Shown: positions 24,136-36,057 of the stretch, piece after piece
Numbering within the stretch: position 1 is the first letter of the stretch
Layout of the letters: every line of letters starts with the position of its first letter
NCBI GenBank assembly: GCA_023853785.1
Contig: JAJIRX010000533.1
Span: 558,001 to 622,000 of the forward strand
Direction: 5' to 3'
DNA: 64,000 nt
DNA from: Psilocybe azurescens
Taxonomy: Eukaryota; Basidiomycota; Agaricomycetes; Agaricales; Agrocybaceae
Translations under genes and position numbers: made by a program
Notes under the pieces: generated by a model
The model's input: the letters and a program-made list of their open reading frames with translations, nothing else
The model's database searches: none
What the model was told of the DNA's origin: nothing

Positions 24136-25359
24136 TGGCCACAGCCTGCAGTAAACTGATGCATACTAGAACCCCATTTTCGCAACGTCAACAACAACAA
24201 CTGCACAAAAAAAAGTACGTATTGGAATATACCTTGCCAGGTGACCGTGCTTTGGGTGGGTAAGGGCATCTAGGGCCTTCTTTGAGACGCACAACCTGAA
24301 AACCGCGAGTGGTCAGTACATTGTCGCGATTTATATGGTGAAGAAGCCAGGATGTAGAGTTGATTCGATGTTCTGCCGTGGAATGACATATCCCCTTAAA
24401 AAGCAAGTATCACGTATGCATCATCTGATCGAGTAATCTTAAAGACTTTTGAAGACTGGGGAAGAGTTCATTTGCCACGCCATGTGATTCGTTGAGCAGA
24501 CGGTAAATGCTTTCCGTTGAGCGTCTATTAGTATGATAAGTATCCCAGTGAGAAGTTGGAAAAGTTGGCAGTCGAAACAGAAGTTGAGAAAAAGCCATGC
24601 TCTCGCTAATCCAAATAGTCAGCGATTCTCAGATGTTTAACAGATGTCCGTCTCTATGTGAGTTTAAATTTTCGGTCGCAAATGTCAAGGGCTGACATGA
24701 AACAAACTCTGTGATCATCCAGGGTGCGTCGAGCATTGAAAGGCCCCAAGGAAATTTTGAAAGGTCTTGGTAGGCATTGTTAGATTGATGTTACATAAAG
24801 GTGTCCAAAGGGGAGAAGCTTACATATTGTGGATGTACGTGCAAACGATGTGTCCTTGACCACGGGGAACCCAAGATAGAAGAAATGCAGGTCCCGAGAT
24901 TTAATGATTGTCTAGAGTGCTCTAGGTAGTCCGGGTGAATGACTGCAATCTCAAAATGGCGGCAGTAAATTGTTTCCCGAACAAGTAGTTTTGGTGGCGC
25001 AGGAAGTGCGGCCCAAAGGTGCACAAGGAAGTGGCCGGACTCTGATGTTTAAGGTAGGTTCCCTGAGCGCCATGGAAGAGTCCGAGTTGCTGGTGTGTGA
25101 ATGAGTTGTGCAAAGTGCAAAAGAGACAGAATTTGAGCGGAGTTATAAATATTGTAGTTGACGAGACTACGTGCAGTGTTGCAGAAGAAACAACGGCGAG
25201 ATTTATTGTAGCCCAGATGTTAATTGCACGCAGACTCCAGAGATGGCGAACATGTATTAAACAACAACATAAGCTCACGGATGTTGCTGTAGCAGAATAA
25301 GAACAAGGCTGGGGTCCGTGCGCCATCAAGGGATGTGTGGGATAGTTTTATTGAAATGG
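24136..25359. other. Degraded 5' region of paralog C and intergenic
   Basis: Contains the weak remnant of the third-loop segment of paralog C at 24240-24290. Otherwise only frames without domains, the largest being 24922-25329 on the minus strand. Confidence 0.4.
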
Positions 25360-25746
25360 AATAGTGTTTGAGAAATTTCATTTGGTTTTTGTTGTCGTCG
25401 TTCGCCTTTGGTCGTTTGTTTTTGTCGTTGTTCATCGCGTCTTCGTCGTTGTTCCCGTCGTTGACCTCATCCACGCATTTAGCGCCCTTTTCTGCGCAGA
25501 GTCTTCGTTCAATTCCCTCCTTGTTGAACTTTTTTCTTCTCTTTTGCGTGCGTGTCTTTTATTTTAACCCCAACCACCACTCTCTTTTGCTGCTTAACAG
25601 CCCACCACGCTCCCTACCCTACTCGTTAGTATCTACAATTCTCTAACTCGCTTTTCCCCCTCTTTCTTTGCAATAATTCCCGCCGTTGCCATACATATCC
25701 CATCCATTTTTCCCGCTATTCTAACATCATCCTATATTGCTCTGCA
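25360..25746 (+). promoter_or_regulatory. Pyrimidine-rich promoter/leader of the RRM gene
   Basis: A strongly T/C-biased sense strand with many TCG/TTG triplets at 25390-25470 (GTCGTCGTTCG, GTCGTTGTTC), then CT-tracts up to the ATG. CT-rich core promoters without TATA are common for constitutively expressed basidiomycete genes. Confidence 0.45.
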
Positions 25747-28130
25747 ATGGACGACTCCCAAGCAGCCTTTGTCCAGTATCCTTCCTACTTTGAAATCGAT
25801 ATGATGAAGGTATATAGCTTCCTTGGCCCCCTAATTCTCCTCTCACAACCCCCCTCTTGATAGCGCTCTATGGAAACCGCTGGTGGCCCTGATGCCAAAA
25901 AAGCGCGTTGGTCTCCCACTTCCGCCTTTTCTGCTCAGAACAACGGTTCGGCTGTCCAAAATAATTCGACTCGCGGTGATGCTTTTGCCAACTATGGCTA
26001 TGGGCCTCAAGCCAATATCGCACAACCCGCGTTTAACAGCTCTCAGGCCAATGGCGGCGCATTCGCTGGCAGTCCCCTATACTCGACTCCTTCTCTGGCT
26101 GTCAACACTCAGACTAATGGGAGCGTCATGAATGCCCAGCTCAGTCCTAACACCGCCGCAGCCTTTGCCGTCCAGCAACAGCAGCAGCAACAGCAGCAAC
26201 AGCAACAACAGCAACAGCAACAGCAAGGTAGCCCTAATGGCAATTACAACGCCTTCAACGCTTACAACATGCTGGGTATGGGCATGCCGGCCATGGGAAT
26301 GCTCGGTGGTTTCCCCTACAACGGTCAAATGGGTAATTTTGCCCAGGTGAGTACTCCCCTATCTCGCATCGCATGCCAACACCGAAGCTTATGCACGTTG
26401 CATAGAATTTCGCTCAACAGAGGCTGCCCTCTTTGAATCTGAATATTCCTTCCGCCCAGGCTGGGGCATACTCCCCAGTAGCCCTCACTGCTGCTCTGAA
26501 CGCCTCATCCAACGCTACTGGACGCACAGTCTACGTTGGCAACCTCCCCGCCACGGCCTCCGTCGATGAGCTACTCAATCTCGTCCACTTCGGCCCCTTG
26601 GAGTCGATTCGTGTTTTGCCGGAGAAATCTTGCGTCTTCCTCTCCTTCTTGGATGGTGCCACTGCCGCCGCCTTCCATGCCGACGCTACCATTAAAAAAC
26701 TGTCGTTACATGGTCAAGAGTTGAAGATTGGTTGGGGAAAGCCTTCCCCTGTGCCCGCCCAGGTGGCTTTGGCTATCAGCCAGAGCAATGCAAGCCGGAA
26801 CGTCTATGTTGGTGGTTTGGATGAGGGTATGACAGAAGAGCAGCTCCGAGATGAGCTCAGCCGATTTGGTCTCATAGACCAGGTGAAGATCGTCAGAGAT
26901 AAGAATATTGGATTTGTTCATTTCTTGAGCATCTCTATCGCGACCAAGGTATGTTGACTTTATCCTTTCCCTATAACATGCCTTTATCGTTGTCCTTAGG
27001 TTGTAAATACCCTGCCTACTGAGCCTTCGTGGGCAGGCAAACGAGTCAATTATGGCAAGGATCGCTGTGCCTATATCCCGAAGTCACAGCAAGCCGCTGC
27101 CCAACAAGCACAAGCCGCCGCTGCACAGTCGCTTGTTGCCCAGCAATCCATGTCGCCCCAGCAGGCCAACTTCACGCCCTTTAACCAATACGCCGGGGCC
27201 CCCTTCACGCCCGTCGACATGATGAACGCTGGCAACATGGCGAATGGAATGGGTGTGCAAGCCATGAACAGAACAGTGTATCTGGGCAACATTCATCCGG
27301 AGACGACCACTGAGGATCTTTGCAATGCCATCCGTGGCGGAGTCTTGCAGAGCATCAGGTATATGCAAGATAAACATATCGCTGTATGTAATATTCTCCC
27401 CCTGTTATGATGTGATTGTGATCTGAACAAAAAATTCTACCTTGGACCTGTTCCTTTTTTGATGTATAGTTTGTTACCTTTGTCGACCCTGCAGCTGCAT
27501 TTACGTTCTTCCAGGTGGCGTCTTATCAGGGTCTGACCTTGAACAACCGCCGCCTGAAGATTGGATGGGGCAAGAACTCGGGCCCTCTTCCTCCTACACT
27601 TGCACTGGCCGTGCATTCTGGCGCCACCAGAAATGTGTATATTGGCAACGTCGAGGATTATGAGGCCTTCACTGAAGACAAGCTTAAACGTGACTTTGGC
27701 GAGTATGGCGACATCGAGCTCGTCAACTTCTTGAAGGAGAAGTAAGTATTCTTTTTATCTACTCTTCGTCTTTCTGTTTAGGCAACTGACGATTTCTTTT
27801 CTTTTCCAGGAATTGCGCATTCGTTAATTTTACCAACATTTCGAATGCCATTAAGGCTATTGATGCTATCAAGAACAAGCCAGAGTACGCCAACCTGCGC
27901 ATTGCGCATGGAAAGGACAGATGCGCGAACCCACCTCGCTCGGGACCGCAAGGAGGGTCGGGCGCGAAGCGCATGGCGAGCGGTAACGGGGCGAACGGGG
28001 AGAGTCCATGGGTGCCTTGGGAGATGGCAACGATGACACAGAGGCGTTTTTGAATGGAGATGACGATCACGTTGACATGCATGTGGACGGCATTGATGTG
28101 CTTCACCAGGCCAATGGTGGTGCCATTTAA
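25747..28130 (+). CDS. nrd1: Four-RRM RNA-binding protein, Nrd1/Mrn1 type
   Basis: Cytoplasmic mRNA-binding regulator orthologous in layout to S. pombe nrd1/msa2 (negative regulator of sexual differentiation) and S. cerevisiae MRN1. Exons: 25747-25809, 25864-26346, 26406-26948, 27000-27383, 27470-27741 and 27810 onward. The Gln-rich N-terminal half contains an 18-residue polyQ. RRM1 [13 protein letters not shown] with RNP1 CVFLSF; RRM2 [12 protein letters not shown] with IGFVHF; linker [17 protein letters not shown]; RRM3 [16 protein letters not shown]4 [13 protein letters not shown] with CAFVNF, then RIAHGKDRC. All internal exons join cleanly. At the 3' end the direct frame stops at 28053 (MTQRRF). 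One added G at 27997-28000, or an intron from 27984 to about 28041, leads to an acidic end ([15 protein letters not shown]) stopping at 28130. I prefer the longer form. Confidence 0.93.
26173..26226 (+). repeat. CAG/CAA polyglutamine tract
   Basis: Eighteen consecutive Gln codons, CAG mixed with CAA, in the second exon of the RRM gene. Such interrupted tracts are length-variable and promote condensate formation in RNA-binding proteins. Confidence 0.95.
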
Positions 28131-29990
28131 ACAGTCAGAAAAAATGTTCGGTCGTCCCCTCTTGTCTTTCGTCTTATTTTCTTCTTTAAACCCATACCCC
28201 GAATCTCCCTCGTTTCTTTTCTTTTTTTCCTTTCCTTTCATTTTTTCTTCTTTATTCGAATTTCTCTTTTTTTTTCTGGCGATTTTGTGTGCAAACAAGA
28301 TTTAATTATCGGATACCCCTTTTTTACGCACATATCGCGTTTTTGCCATCGTCCTCCTCAATTTTCGGTTCGCCGGCCTTGGCTCGGCACCCTCCGCCGT
28401 CTATCCCATGTGCATAATCCTATCTGGCCGCGTATCTCTATGCCTCCTTCCTTTATCTCTGCCTGCCCGTCCCTGTCCCTGTCCGTCCCGTCCTCTCCTG
28501 TTACGTTTACGATCACTGTGTCCTCTCAGTCGCTCTTTGCTTCGAATAACTCCAGCTTCCCTGCGATATATCATCATCGTTAATCATACTCATCGTCCTC
28601 GCTGTCCCCAAAAATCCTCCCGCCCACTTCCTCAGTATGGCTCCCGGGATCTCATCACTACAACACCATTTACCCTCCCCAACCACGTAATTAATTGTTT
28701 GGTATGGTGTTTCTTGTTCCCCCTCCCCCCGCACTCCTTGTAGGTTAGGTCTTTTTTGGGCTGTTTAGTTGTGGCAACTCTCTTACTCTTACTCTTTCGT
28801 TTTACTCTTCTTTTCACCCAAAGTTATCGTAAATATGCTTGTAGTTCGTTTGTCTTTATTGCCCTCTAGCTTCTACTCCGAAAACAAATTTATTTTTCTT
28901 TTCATTTTCTTTTTAAAACTTTGTTTTTTTGGTGGGCTTTGTTTTCCGCCGTCCGCTCTCTTACTCTTGATTTGTCTGTCCTGTGACTCGCGACTTGCGC
29001 TTTGACATCGTCCGACCAAACAAACGTCTGCAGCCCGTGTATGCACCGCGCACGCCTATCCTCCCAGCGCCCCCACGTCCGCCATGGCATCCACCCTCAT
29101 TACACTGGCATGCGCAATGGCGGATAATCCTCTCTCTGTGTGTTTGCCATACTTTCTGCATGCTATCGTCCAACGCTCCCCTTTTATTGTTAACAGGACT
29201 GCATCTGCACAATTTCGTCATACCATATGTACTCTAAAATATCTGCCCCGCAATCCACTTTATTCGTCGTTTTCCCAAAAGCGTTAGGTCGCCTCCCTCT
29301 CGCGACCGGCACCTCCGCCGACAACCTTCAAATTTCAAAGGCTTCGCGTCTTACAATCCCGCCCACACGCCTCTATTCCGCAATTTTACCATGTTTGACC
29401 CTTCTTCTCCCCTTGGGATGTTGGAGTTATGTTTTTCCCATCATCATTTATCCCTTGACCGCTGCTATCCATCTGTATTCTTGATATATGTATGATGTCC
29501 GAAAACTCGATAGTCAATAGTAAATACATAATAGTAAAAACAGTGTCATATCGCACTTCGGTTGGAGTACACAACTTGTTTTTAATCATGGAACTTGAAA
29601 GTAAAAGTAGCGTTGTATTGTTGTTTAGTCGTAAAAACGACTACTTACTTAAAGTCTGTAGCTTTCGAGGGCTTGTACGGCGGGCCCATATTGAGATTGC
29701 AACAAGATTGCAAACAATTAGGTTTCGGAGGAGAGCTCCTGCTTCGGTATTTGCCAGCGGACTTCGAAACTTGTGATGAGTCGAGACCGCCGGCCTTAAG
29801 CTGCTTTGCGACTTGCCCCAGATTCCCCGCACGATGGCCAAATTTTGTACACCGGGGTTTCCGGAAAGATGCCATATTTTTGGTATGCTTTTCTGGACAT
29901 TGACCGACCCACTACCACTGTCGAACGACATAATCATTTAGGCCTCTTTGGAAGGTGAACAACGCAAGAAAGACGCGCATATATTCCGTT
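28131..29990. other. Pyrimidine-rich 3' flank of the RRM gene and intergenic
   Basis: 28140-28900 is strongly T/C-rich on the sense strand (T12 run near 28266-28277) and probably includes the 3' UTR. Short frames follow, without recognisable domains. No terminator-like or RNA-gene structure seen. Confidence 0.4.
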
Positions 29991-30027
29991 TTTGACTGAC
30001 CTTGACACACGCCGCAGGTCAGTCAAA
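29991..30027. repeat. Inverted repeat, 11-bp arms
   Basis: Perfect arms TTTGACTGACC (29991-30001) and GGTCAGTCAAA (30017-30027) around a 15-base spacer, 175 bases upstream of the start of 7TM paralog D. Could be a hairpin or a dimeric regulator site. Confidence 0.7.
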
Positions 30028-30201
30028 TAGGCTAGGTATCGTCGAACCCTTGGCGAAGGATCTGCCCTAGATATATATGGTTCCGCAAAGTAACTGGTAG
30101 TTACAGGGACAGTCTTCAGGGTTGGTTGTATCCTCGGCTGTTCAATTTAAATAGTAATACAGTTGCCACTGTCCACTCTAGTTCCTCTTGCACCTCAGGA
30201 C

Positions 30202-31609
30202 ATGTTATCTGGACCTCAAAACACTCTAGCTTGGAAAAGTACGTACTATTGTCCAATAGTGTTAGTTTGGTCTGCACTTGACTGACACCCTCTTCGTTCT
30301 TCAGTATCTATCACATTGCTTCATGCCCTTGCCTTGACTTCCGGGTGCATTCGTGTACTTCAACGCTGGCGAACAAAGCTTATGTGGTGGGATGACTACG
30401 TGGTCCTCGCACCCATCACTTTTAACTTCATCGGCATCCTGCTCTTTTGGCTGCAGTTCAAAAACCGCGGTACGTTATTCTTGATAAGCTGACTTTGCAA
30501 GCCCGCTCTTGACGTTTTCATAGATTCTATAACTTGGGACACCGAAGAGGAAGACACCAACACCTTCCTTTTTCTTGGTGGCTTTATTACTTCAACGGGT
30601 TCTCGATTCTCTGGTACCTTATCTTCGTTAATGAACTGTCAGAGGGTGCGTCCCTGACTATATTTCCTATGTGTTCGCAGGGGATCCCGTATATCTTTGG
30701 CGTTGTCACTTGCCAGACTCTTCATGCCTGGAAATCGATATCGAAAGTCGGCAATTTTGCTCGTGGGAGCAGTATCTTCTCTGTATGTTACCAGTTTACT
30801 GGTAACAACGCTTAGTTGTCGCGGCTCTCCTTGGTGGAAGCTCAAAATCCAAACTTGCTTTACCACTACGACCACTGTGTCCATTGGGAAAATCATTGCA
30901 GCGCTGTTTGCATGTACGTTGCGAGTTCTGATGTCTTTTGCTTTCTCATGGAGTCAATCGATGCTTTCACAGTCGAGTTCATCTCAGATGTATTCCTTAT
31001 CGCAGGCCCACTTATCATTCTCTGGCGCATCAAGTTCCCCCAATGGAGCGCCTTCTCATCCTATCCTTGTTTTCAAGCAGCATCATGACTCTGTTGTCAT
31101 CTATATTGTATGCCCTACTTTACTACGCCACATCATGGCGTCGACGCTTTGATTCTAGATTGCTTTTCACCGTTATGGGACATATTCAGGTGAGTATATT
31201 GCTTCTAGTTATCTAACTACCGCGCTGACATTTCCAGGCGTGTCTATCGTTGCTTGCTGCCAACCTTCTCGTGGTGACCATGCTCGTATACAAGAGTTTA
31301 AGAAAAAGGCAGGTGGTCGCTCACCGTCCACCGGCAAGACCGCATATGGAACTCGATGAGAGTCACAAGGCAACAGCGACTCCAGAGCGTTCTCAAAATA
31401 GTTCTGATGGCCGCACCGCGACAACGGAGAGTCCTCAGACGAGCACAATACTCAGTCTTACTGTGCTGTCCGAATTCCGTCTTCATCCCAGGTCTCCTAG
31501 GGACGCATACGGACATATCGCCGGACGATCCGTGTCGTTAAGTGGTCCTTCTCAGAACATCGAGCAGAGTTTGGATACCTCCGTAGAAGAAAGAGCCAAC
31601 CGTGTCTAA
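30202..31609 (+). CDS. Fungal rhodopsin-domain-like 7TM protein, paralog D
   Basis: Divergent member of the same family on the opposite strand. The start MLSGPQNTLAWK is followed by an intron at the conserved first position, then VSITLLHALALTSG and LQRWRTKLMWWDDYVVLAP. The next helices are FSWWLYYFNGFSILW, ISLALSLARLFMP, a TM with VSSLYVTSLLVTTLSC, FISDVFLIAGPLIILWRIKFP, LFSSSIMTLLSSILYALLYY and LLAANLLVVTMLVYKS. The cytoplasmic tail is about 100 residues, Ser/Thr/Pro-rich. Introns match A-C in position. Frames break at T5 30569-30573 and C5 31037-31041; one added base in each restores the family sequence. Unlike A-C, its tail lacks the I-[YF]-[ED]-D-S and W-S-F motifs. The inverted repeat at 29991-30027 lies in its promoter. 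Confidence 0.82.
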
Positions 31610-32220
31610 TAGAACCCATGCTACATGCTATTCTACACTTTATCGTTGTTCGAAAAGAAGTGATTACATACGTCTTGGTGCGCGTTTCACAAAGCCTAGT
31701 ATTGTATGTATGAAAGTGCCTGACGCCAACCTATGCAGGACGGCAATAGCCCAACTGGGAAGTCTAAAACCCGTTGGTCGGGCAGTTGAATGTAACGGGC
31801 GTTAGTAACCAAATCAACTTCGCCGCACACCGTGTCCTGCAGGCCAACTAACTGGGCCAGCAATACCTTTCCACTACTGTGTCGTGATGAATTGTTACGC
31901 TGATTGACAGCTCCAGTCGTCTGGAGATATGAGTCGCGTTAGGGGCACAGGGCCATGGTACATCTGGCTGGTTGAGTACAATTGAATTCATATATCCCCT
32001 CGTGCTACAAGATTTCCTCGACTTTTTCAGGTAGTTATAGCAATTATTTACTGCAGGGATCCTGTTCTGTTATACGTATAACTTCAAGCTGTCGTGCTCT
32101 TCTCCAGTGGGTATTACCTCTGAGTATCTTTGACTGGGAGAGGGCTTCGTGACTCTATTATTACACCTTGGAACATCATACTTGGTAGGCTATGGCCAAC
32201 TTGGATTGCTGGAAAGATTT
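31610..32220. other. Intergenic downstream of paralog D
   Basis: No gene supported. A short plus frame at 31602-31805 has no features. Confidence 0.4.
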
Positions 32221-32433
32221 TTTAACCCATGCTACAGCTCGAAAGTGTGGATGCTTCGAGTGAAAGCTCCGCTTATCACTTCGCTATGACTTGAGCAGAG
32301 AAAGGCTGAGTTCCATGAGAAGGATTTCTTTTAACCCGTCCCGCAGCTTTATTATGTGGATGTTTTCGATTGAAAGCTCCGCTCGGGTCTTGTTACTTTT
32401 ATATGGCTTGAACAGGGAAAAGCTGAGTTCCAT
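32221..32433. repeat. Diverged direct tandem repeat, about 110-bp period
   Basis: Copy 1 is about 32221-32316 and copy 2 about 32330-32433. Both run TTTAACCC…CAGCT…TGTGGATG…TCGA(G/T)TGAAAGCTCCGCT…CTTG(A)ACAG(A)G…AA(A)GCTGAGTTCCAT. Several 10-13-base blocks are identical (TGAAAGCTCCGCT, GCTGAGTTCCAT), with small indels between them. No coding frame spans both copies. Confidence 0.75.
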
Positions 32434-33759
32434 CATCCAGTATTATCAGTGCTTTTCACTGATTATGCTATGTCTTTGAGTCATTTGTCGATTCGGATAT
32501 CAGTGAAAAGTAATATTAACTCAGTGAGAAACATCACTATTTTTCTTCCGATGGAGTTGGGAGCTGACCAAAGTTGTTTTTTTTTGCGCTATTTTAGAAA
32601 GAGGTTATATATGCTGCTTTTGGCAGGCACCCGTGCAAATCGTTACGAGGACCAATGGAGCAGCACTCAATATTTTCTCACGAGTCACTGCCAGTATCCG
32701 AGAGGAGTTGTAGTTTTAAACACTAGGTTAATGGGTACAGTAAGTTCCTAAATAGTGATTGGAGAACTGCTGTGATCTATGTTATCCGTATCTACTGTAC
32801 AAACTTCCCAGTGCGGTGTTTTTGGCTATTTTTCGAGCATCGAGATCATGTCACGAGTACTTCTCATACTGCTTTAGAATTAATGAAAAATGGATAATAA
32901 TACAAGATTGCGCCATATCATATTATCACTGCCTCTGAAACGTTGTTCGGCCTCAATGTATGTGGCTATAAATAGATCTGATATCGCCTTCAATGTTGGA
33001 GTGTTTCCTGCGATGTACAACATTTGTCGATAGGCTCTTCCGAAATAAATGTTTTCTTATGTCGCAGAATAGCTAATATAAATTGTATTTTAGAGTATTC
33101 AGAATTTATTCCGCGTGGAAGTCGCCCATGTAAGATTTGCATTTAGCGCCCATCAGAATTTCGGACCGATGGAAGGTGGTAAGTTTAATCTCTTTCATCA
33201 TTTGTTCTACTTTTCAACTTCCCATGGAATTGACTCTCGGAATTAAGTACTGTTCCTTGATTTATAGCTTAATGCAATTTCGAGGGCCCCATAGTGGCTA
33301 ATATTAGGATCATGATATTACGACATACATAATCATGTCAAGAACCAAGTAAAGGTATATTATGTAATGGCATTGTGGCAGTATACACTCTTCGAAAGTC
33401 ACGGGCTTTTATGGCATAGCCAATTGAGATGCTTGACATATCTTTTCCGTGTACGGAGACTACTGTACTCGTCTTGATACCGATCGTACCCCGGATCCTG
33501 TGGATTGATGCCTATTCCTGTCTTTCAGTGTCAGTAATACTCGATTTCTCCCGCATACTGGTACTGCAGGTATTAGGCGCTCGCCTCGTGTTATCTTCAA
33601 ATAGCCCACACGGGTACATTCTAGTTACCTTGCGGCACGAGTTCGGGTCTTCAAAGTAGTGTAGTAAAGTATAAGAAAGAGTAGTCGGGCAGGAAGTGAC
33701 TCGCAGACACAACCCCACACAAGTCTTCCGATCTCCCTTGTACGGTTCAACCTTCCCTG
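32434..33759. other. AT-rich intergenic
   Basis: Low-complexity AT-rich sequence. Frames are short and without domains. Nothing else supported until the 33760 gene. Confidence 0.45.
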
Positions 33760-34410
33760 ATGGCCGAAAAGTACAATCTCCCGGCGTTCCTTCTGTGGGC
33801 GTCAGTCATCATCTCAGCCACACTCCTCGGCGTCATGGTCCCGGAGGCCCGGACTTTTCCGCTGATCGTAGCACTGATGTTTTTCACCGCCCTCTACCAC
33901 TCTGCCTTGCTAGCTTCAAGTCTCGCCAACTGCAGGCCGAATAATATCACTGGCAGATGCCAATTCTACATGGACCCCTCGACGGCGCGCATATGGGGTG
34001 GACCCTCGGATTCGTCATATTCTGGCTGTCGGTGTTCGTTCTTAGGTTTGCAGCGGTTGTAAAAGGAATCGCGGAGGAGGACAGGGACTTTGTCCTGGCT
34101 GTCTTCTCGGGCGTAGAGTTGGTGTTGAATGTGCGGATCGCGTATTTGACACTGGTGAAATGGAGATCGAGGGCGTCGCTCCGGTGTCGTCATCAACTGC
34201 ATGATCACGATGTTGAGGATCTGGAATCGGGGCAGGCCTATGACAGCATGGAGTATGTGTGGCGTCTTTTCTCCTTTTATGGTATTTTGAGTGTAGTGAC
34301 TGACTGCCGAATGGATGTTTGGTGCGCGCTTTAGCGAGCAGGATATTATTGCGGTTATTGAATATTTGGCTGTGGCTGCAGATCATATGGAGAGAACGTC
34401 CTCGTCGTAA
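33760..34410 (+). CDS. Small four-TM membrane protein, unknown family
   Basis: The N-terminus MAEKYNLPAFLLWASVIISA begins the first of four predicted helices: AFLLWASVIISATLLGVMV, FPLIVALMFFTALYHSALLA, GWTLGFVIFWLSVFVLRFAA and FVLAVFSGVELVLNVRIAY. The loop NCRPNNITGRCQFYMD has two Cys and an N-glycosylation-like Asn. A charged tail (HDHDVEDLESGQAYDSM) joins across an intron to EQDIIAVIEYLAVAA and stops at 34408-34410. One base is missing at G4 33995-33998 (IWGW junction). Sequence does not resemble the WWDDW family. A basidiomycete-specific membrane protein is the best description; no function can be given. Confidence 0.6.
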
Positions 34411-36057
34411 GGACTTTCTAAAAATCGACGAAATGTGTCTGACTTCCTGTTCAGTTATCCAAGGACCCATCCCCAGCCGCCTAAATACGTTGTCGAGCCA
34501 CCTCCAGCACAGGACACCTCTAGATTCGACAAAGAACACTGTGAGCTCTCATTTTAAGTAATCTCATTGAGGCTGATGTCTTTCATCAACAGCGATTCAA
34601 AATGATCAACATATCCCCGATTGCCAATGAGTATTTCGAGCTTAGATATTCAACTTTTGAACGCAATTCCTGGTGAAATGCGATGTTCTCAAACAGTATC
34701 TTGATTCTTAACTCTATTCAAATTCTTGATCGTGTCTTGAGTTCTGCTCAACGTTTTCTATTTATAAGCTATCCAGGATATGGGGAAGAGAGGCAGTGAT
34801 GTACCCAAATAATTTTCGTAGATACTAGCAGTTACCTTAACTTCTAGGCCAGCCATCGGAATTGCAGTCATAATGGACTAATATTCGAACCCGACTACGG
34901 CGGAGAAAGCGATAATGCGAAGTTAACATCCAACGTGCGCTTATCAGATGTAAGAAAATGGCATTCGAATACAGTATTTAGGCGTGATCTGGCCTCTTTT
35001 TGGCTTATTGAAACCTCACAATTGAAAGTAATCAGGAACCCGACGACGGCCTCATGCCCGCTCCAATTGCCCAATCGAAGAAGCCAACTTGGCGAAGTTT
35101 CGGGTTGTCGTGATGTCGATTTCATAAATAAGGAATTACCATCAGTTCAAAGAGTCAGAACCTGTCAGGAGGCTCACAGAAGATTCAAAGTATAGATGGT
35201 ATTTTTGAGACCAACCAGTGAGGGAGCAACAGAGTAACAAGTAGATCACCCCTGTTAAAACGACAACCGTTGATTCAATTGCAAAATATGAGAGGACCTG
35301 GAGATTTGTAGGCTCCAGACCATTCGTATGTCAACATTTATTATAAAGCCGGGCACAACGGGAGGGACATGGGCGCTGGCGTCCGACATCCGAGAGTACT
35401 TATGTACACTTATTTGTGGATCCATCATCCATCACCAAGTCCGAAGATAAAAGCCCATGAAAACCGAGCCCGACAGAGCCTAGACTATTTTTTTTTGGCT
35501 CTGCAGAAGCAATACACTGGGTGGGAAAACCCAAAGAGGACACCTGTATAGGCTTTTCGTTATGTCGAATTTCTCTTCCGAGAAGACATATGATTGACGC
35601 TGTCAGAGCGAGCTTTGGATTTTCCTCCATAGATACTGGTATTGATGATCATGATGACAAGAGGCGGAGCTTGACGGAAGGCTATACGAGCTCCGATTCC
35701 GGAGAAGGCTTTTGACGGTGCCATGAGCTGTGACGATGTTGAATAAGTTGGGCGCAATTTGAGAAAGGGAAGGCGGAATAAGAGTTATAGACAAGTTTTA
35801 TGAAGTGAGAAATGAGTGGCAGAAGGGGAATGAAATTTGTGGTGGTGGGGTTGGGTAAGAAAAGGGTAATTTAATATTCAGTAAATTGAGCGGTGCACTT
35901 GAAGCTGTGTTGAAACGTCACCACGTGCAGACAGGGTTACTTGCACTAAAGAACATACGCCCAACTTTGAACCCTTGTTCAACCTTCTTTCGCGGTCCCA
36001 TTCTTATATCTTCTCCTTCTCTCATTCCTTTTGCCTCTCTCTCTGTCGTTTGCAACC
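34411..36057. other. Intergenic
   Basis: Several 60-90-codon frames on both strands (for example 34935-35195 plus, 35400-35630 minus) show no domain, signal peptide or consistent splice pattern. The last 150 bases are a CT-rich leader of the F-BAR gene. Confidence 0.4.

Noticed and set aside
24922..25329. 135-codon minus frame upstream of the RRM gene
   Set aside because: Composition-driven, no motif, ends in a promoter-like region; no homolog recognised.
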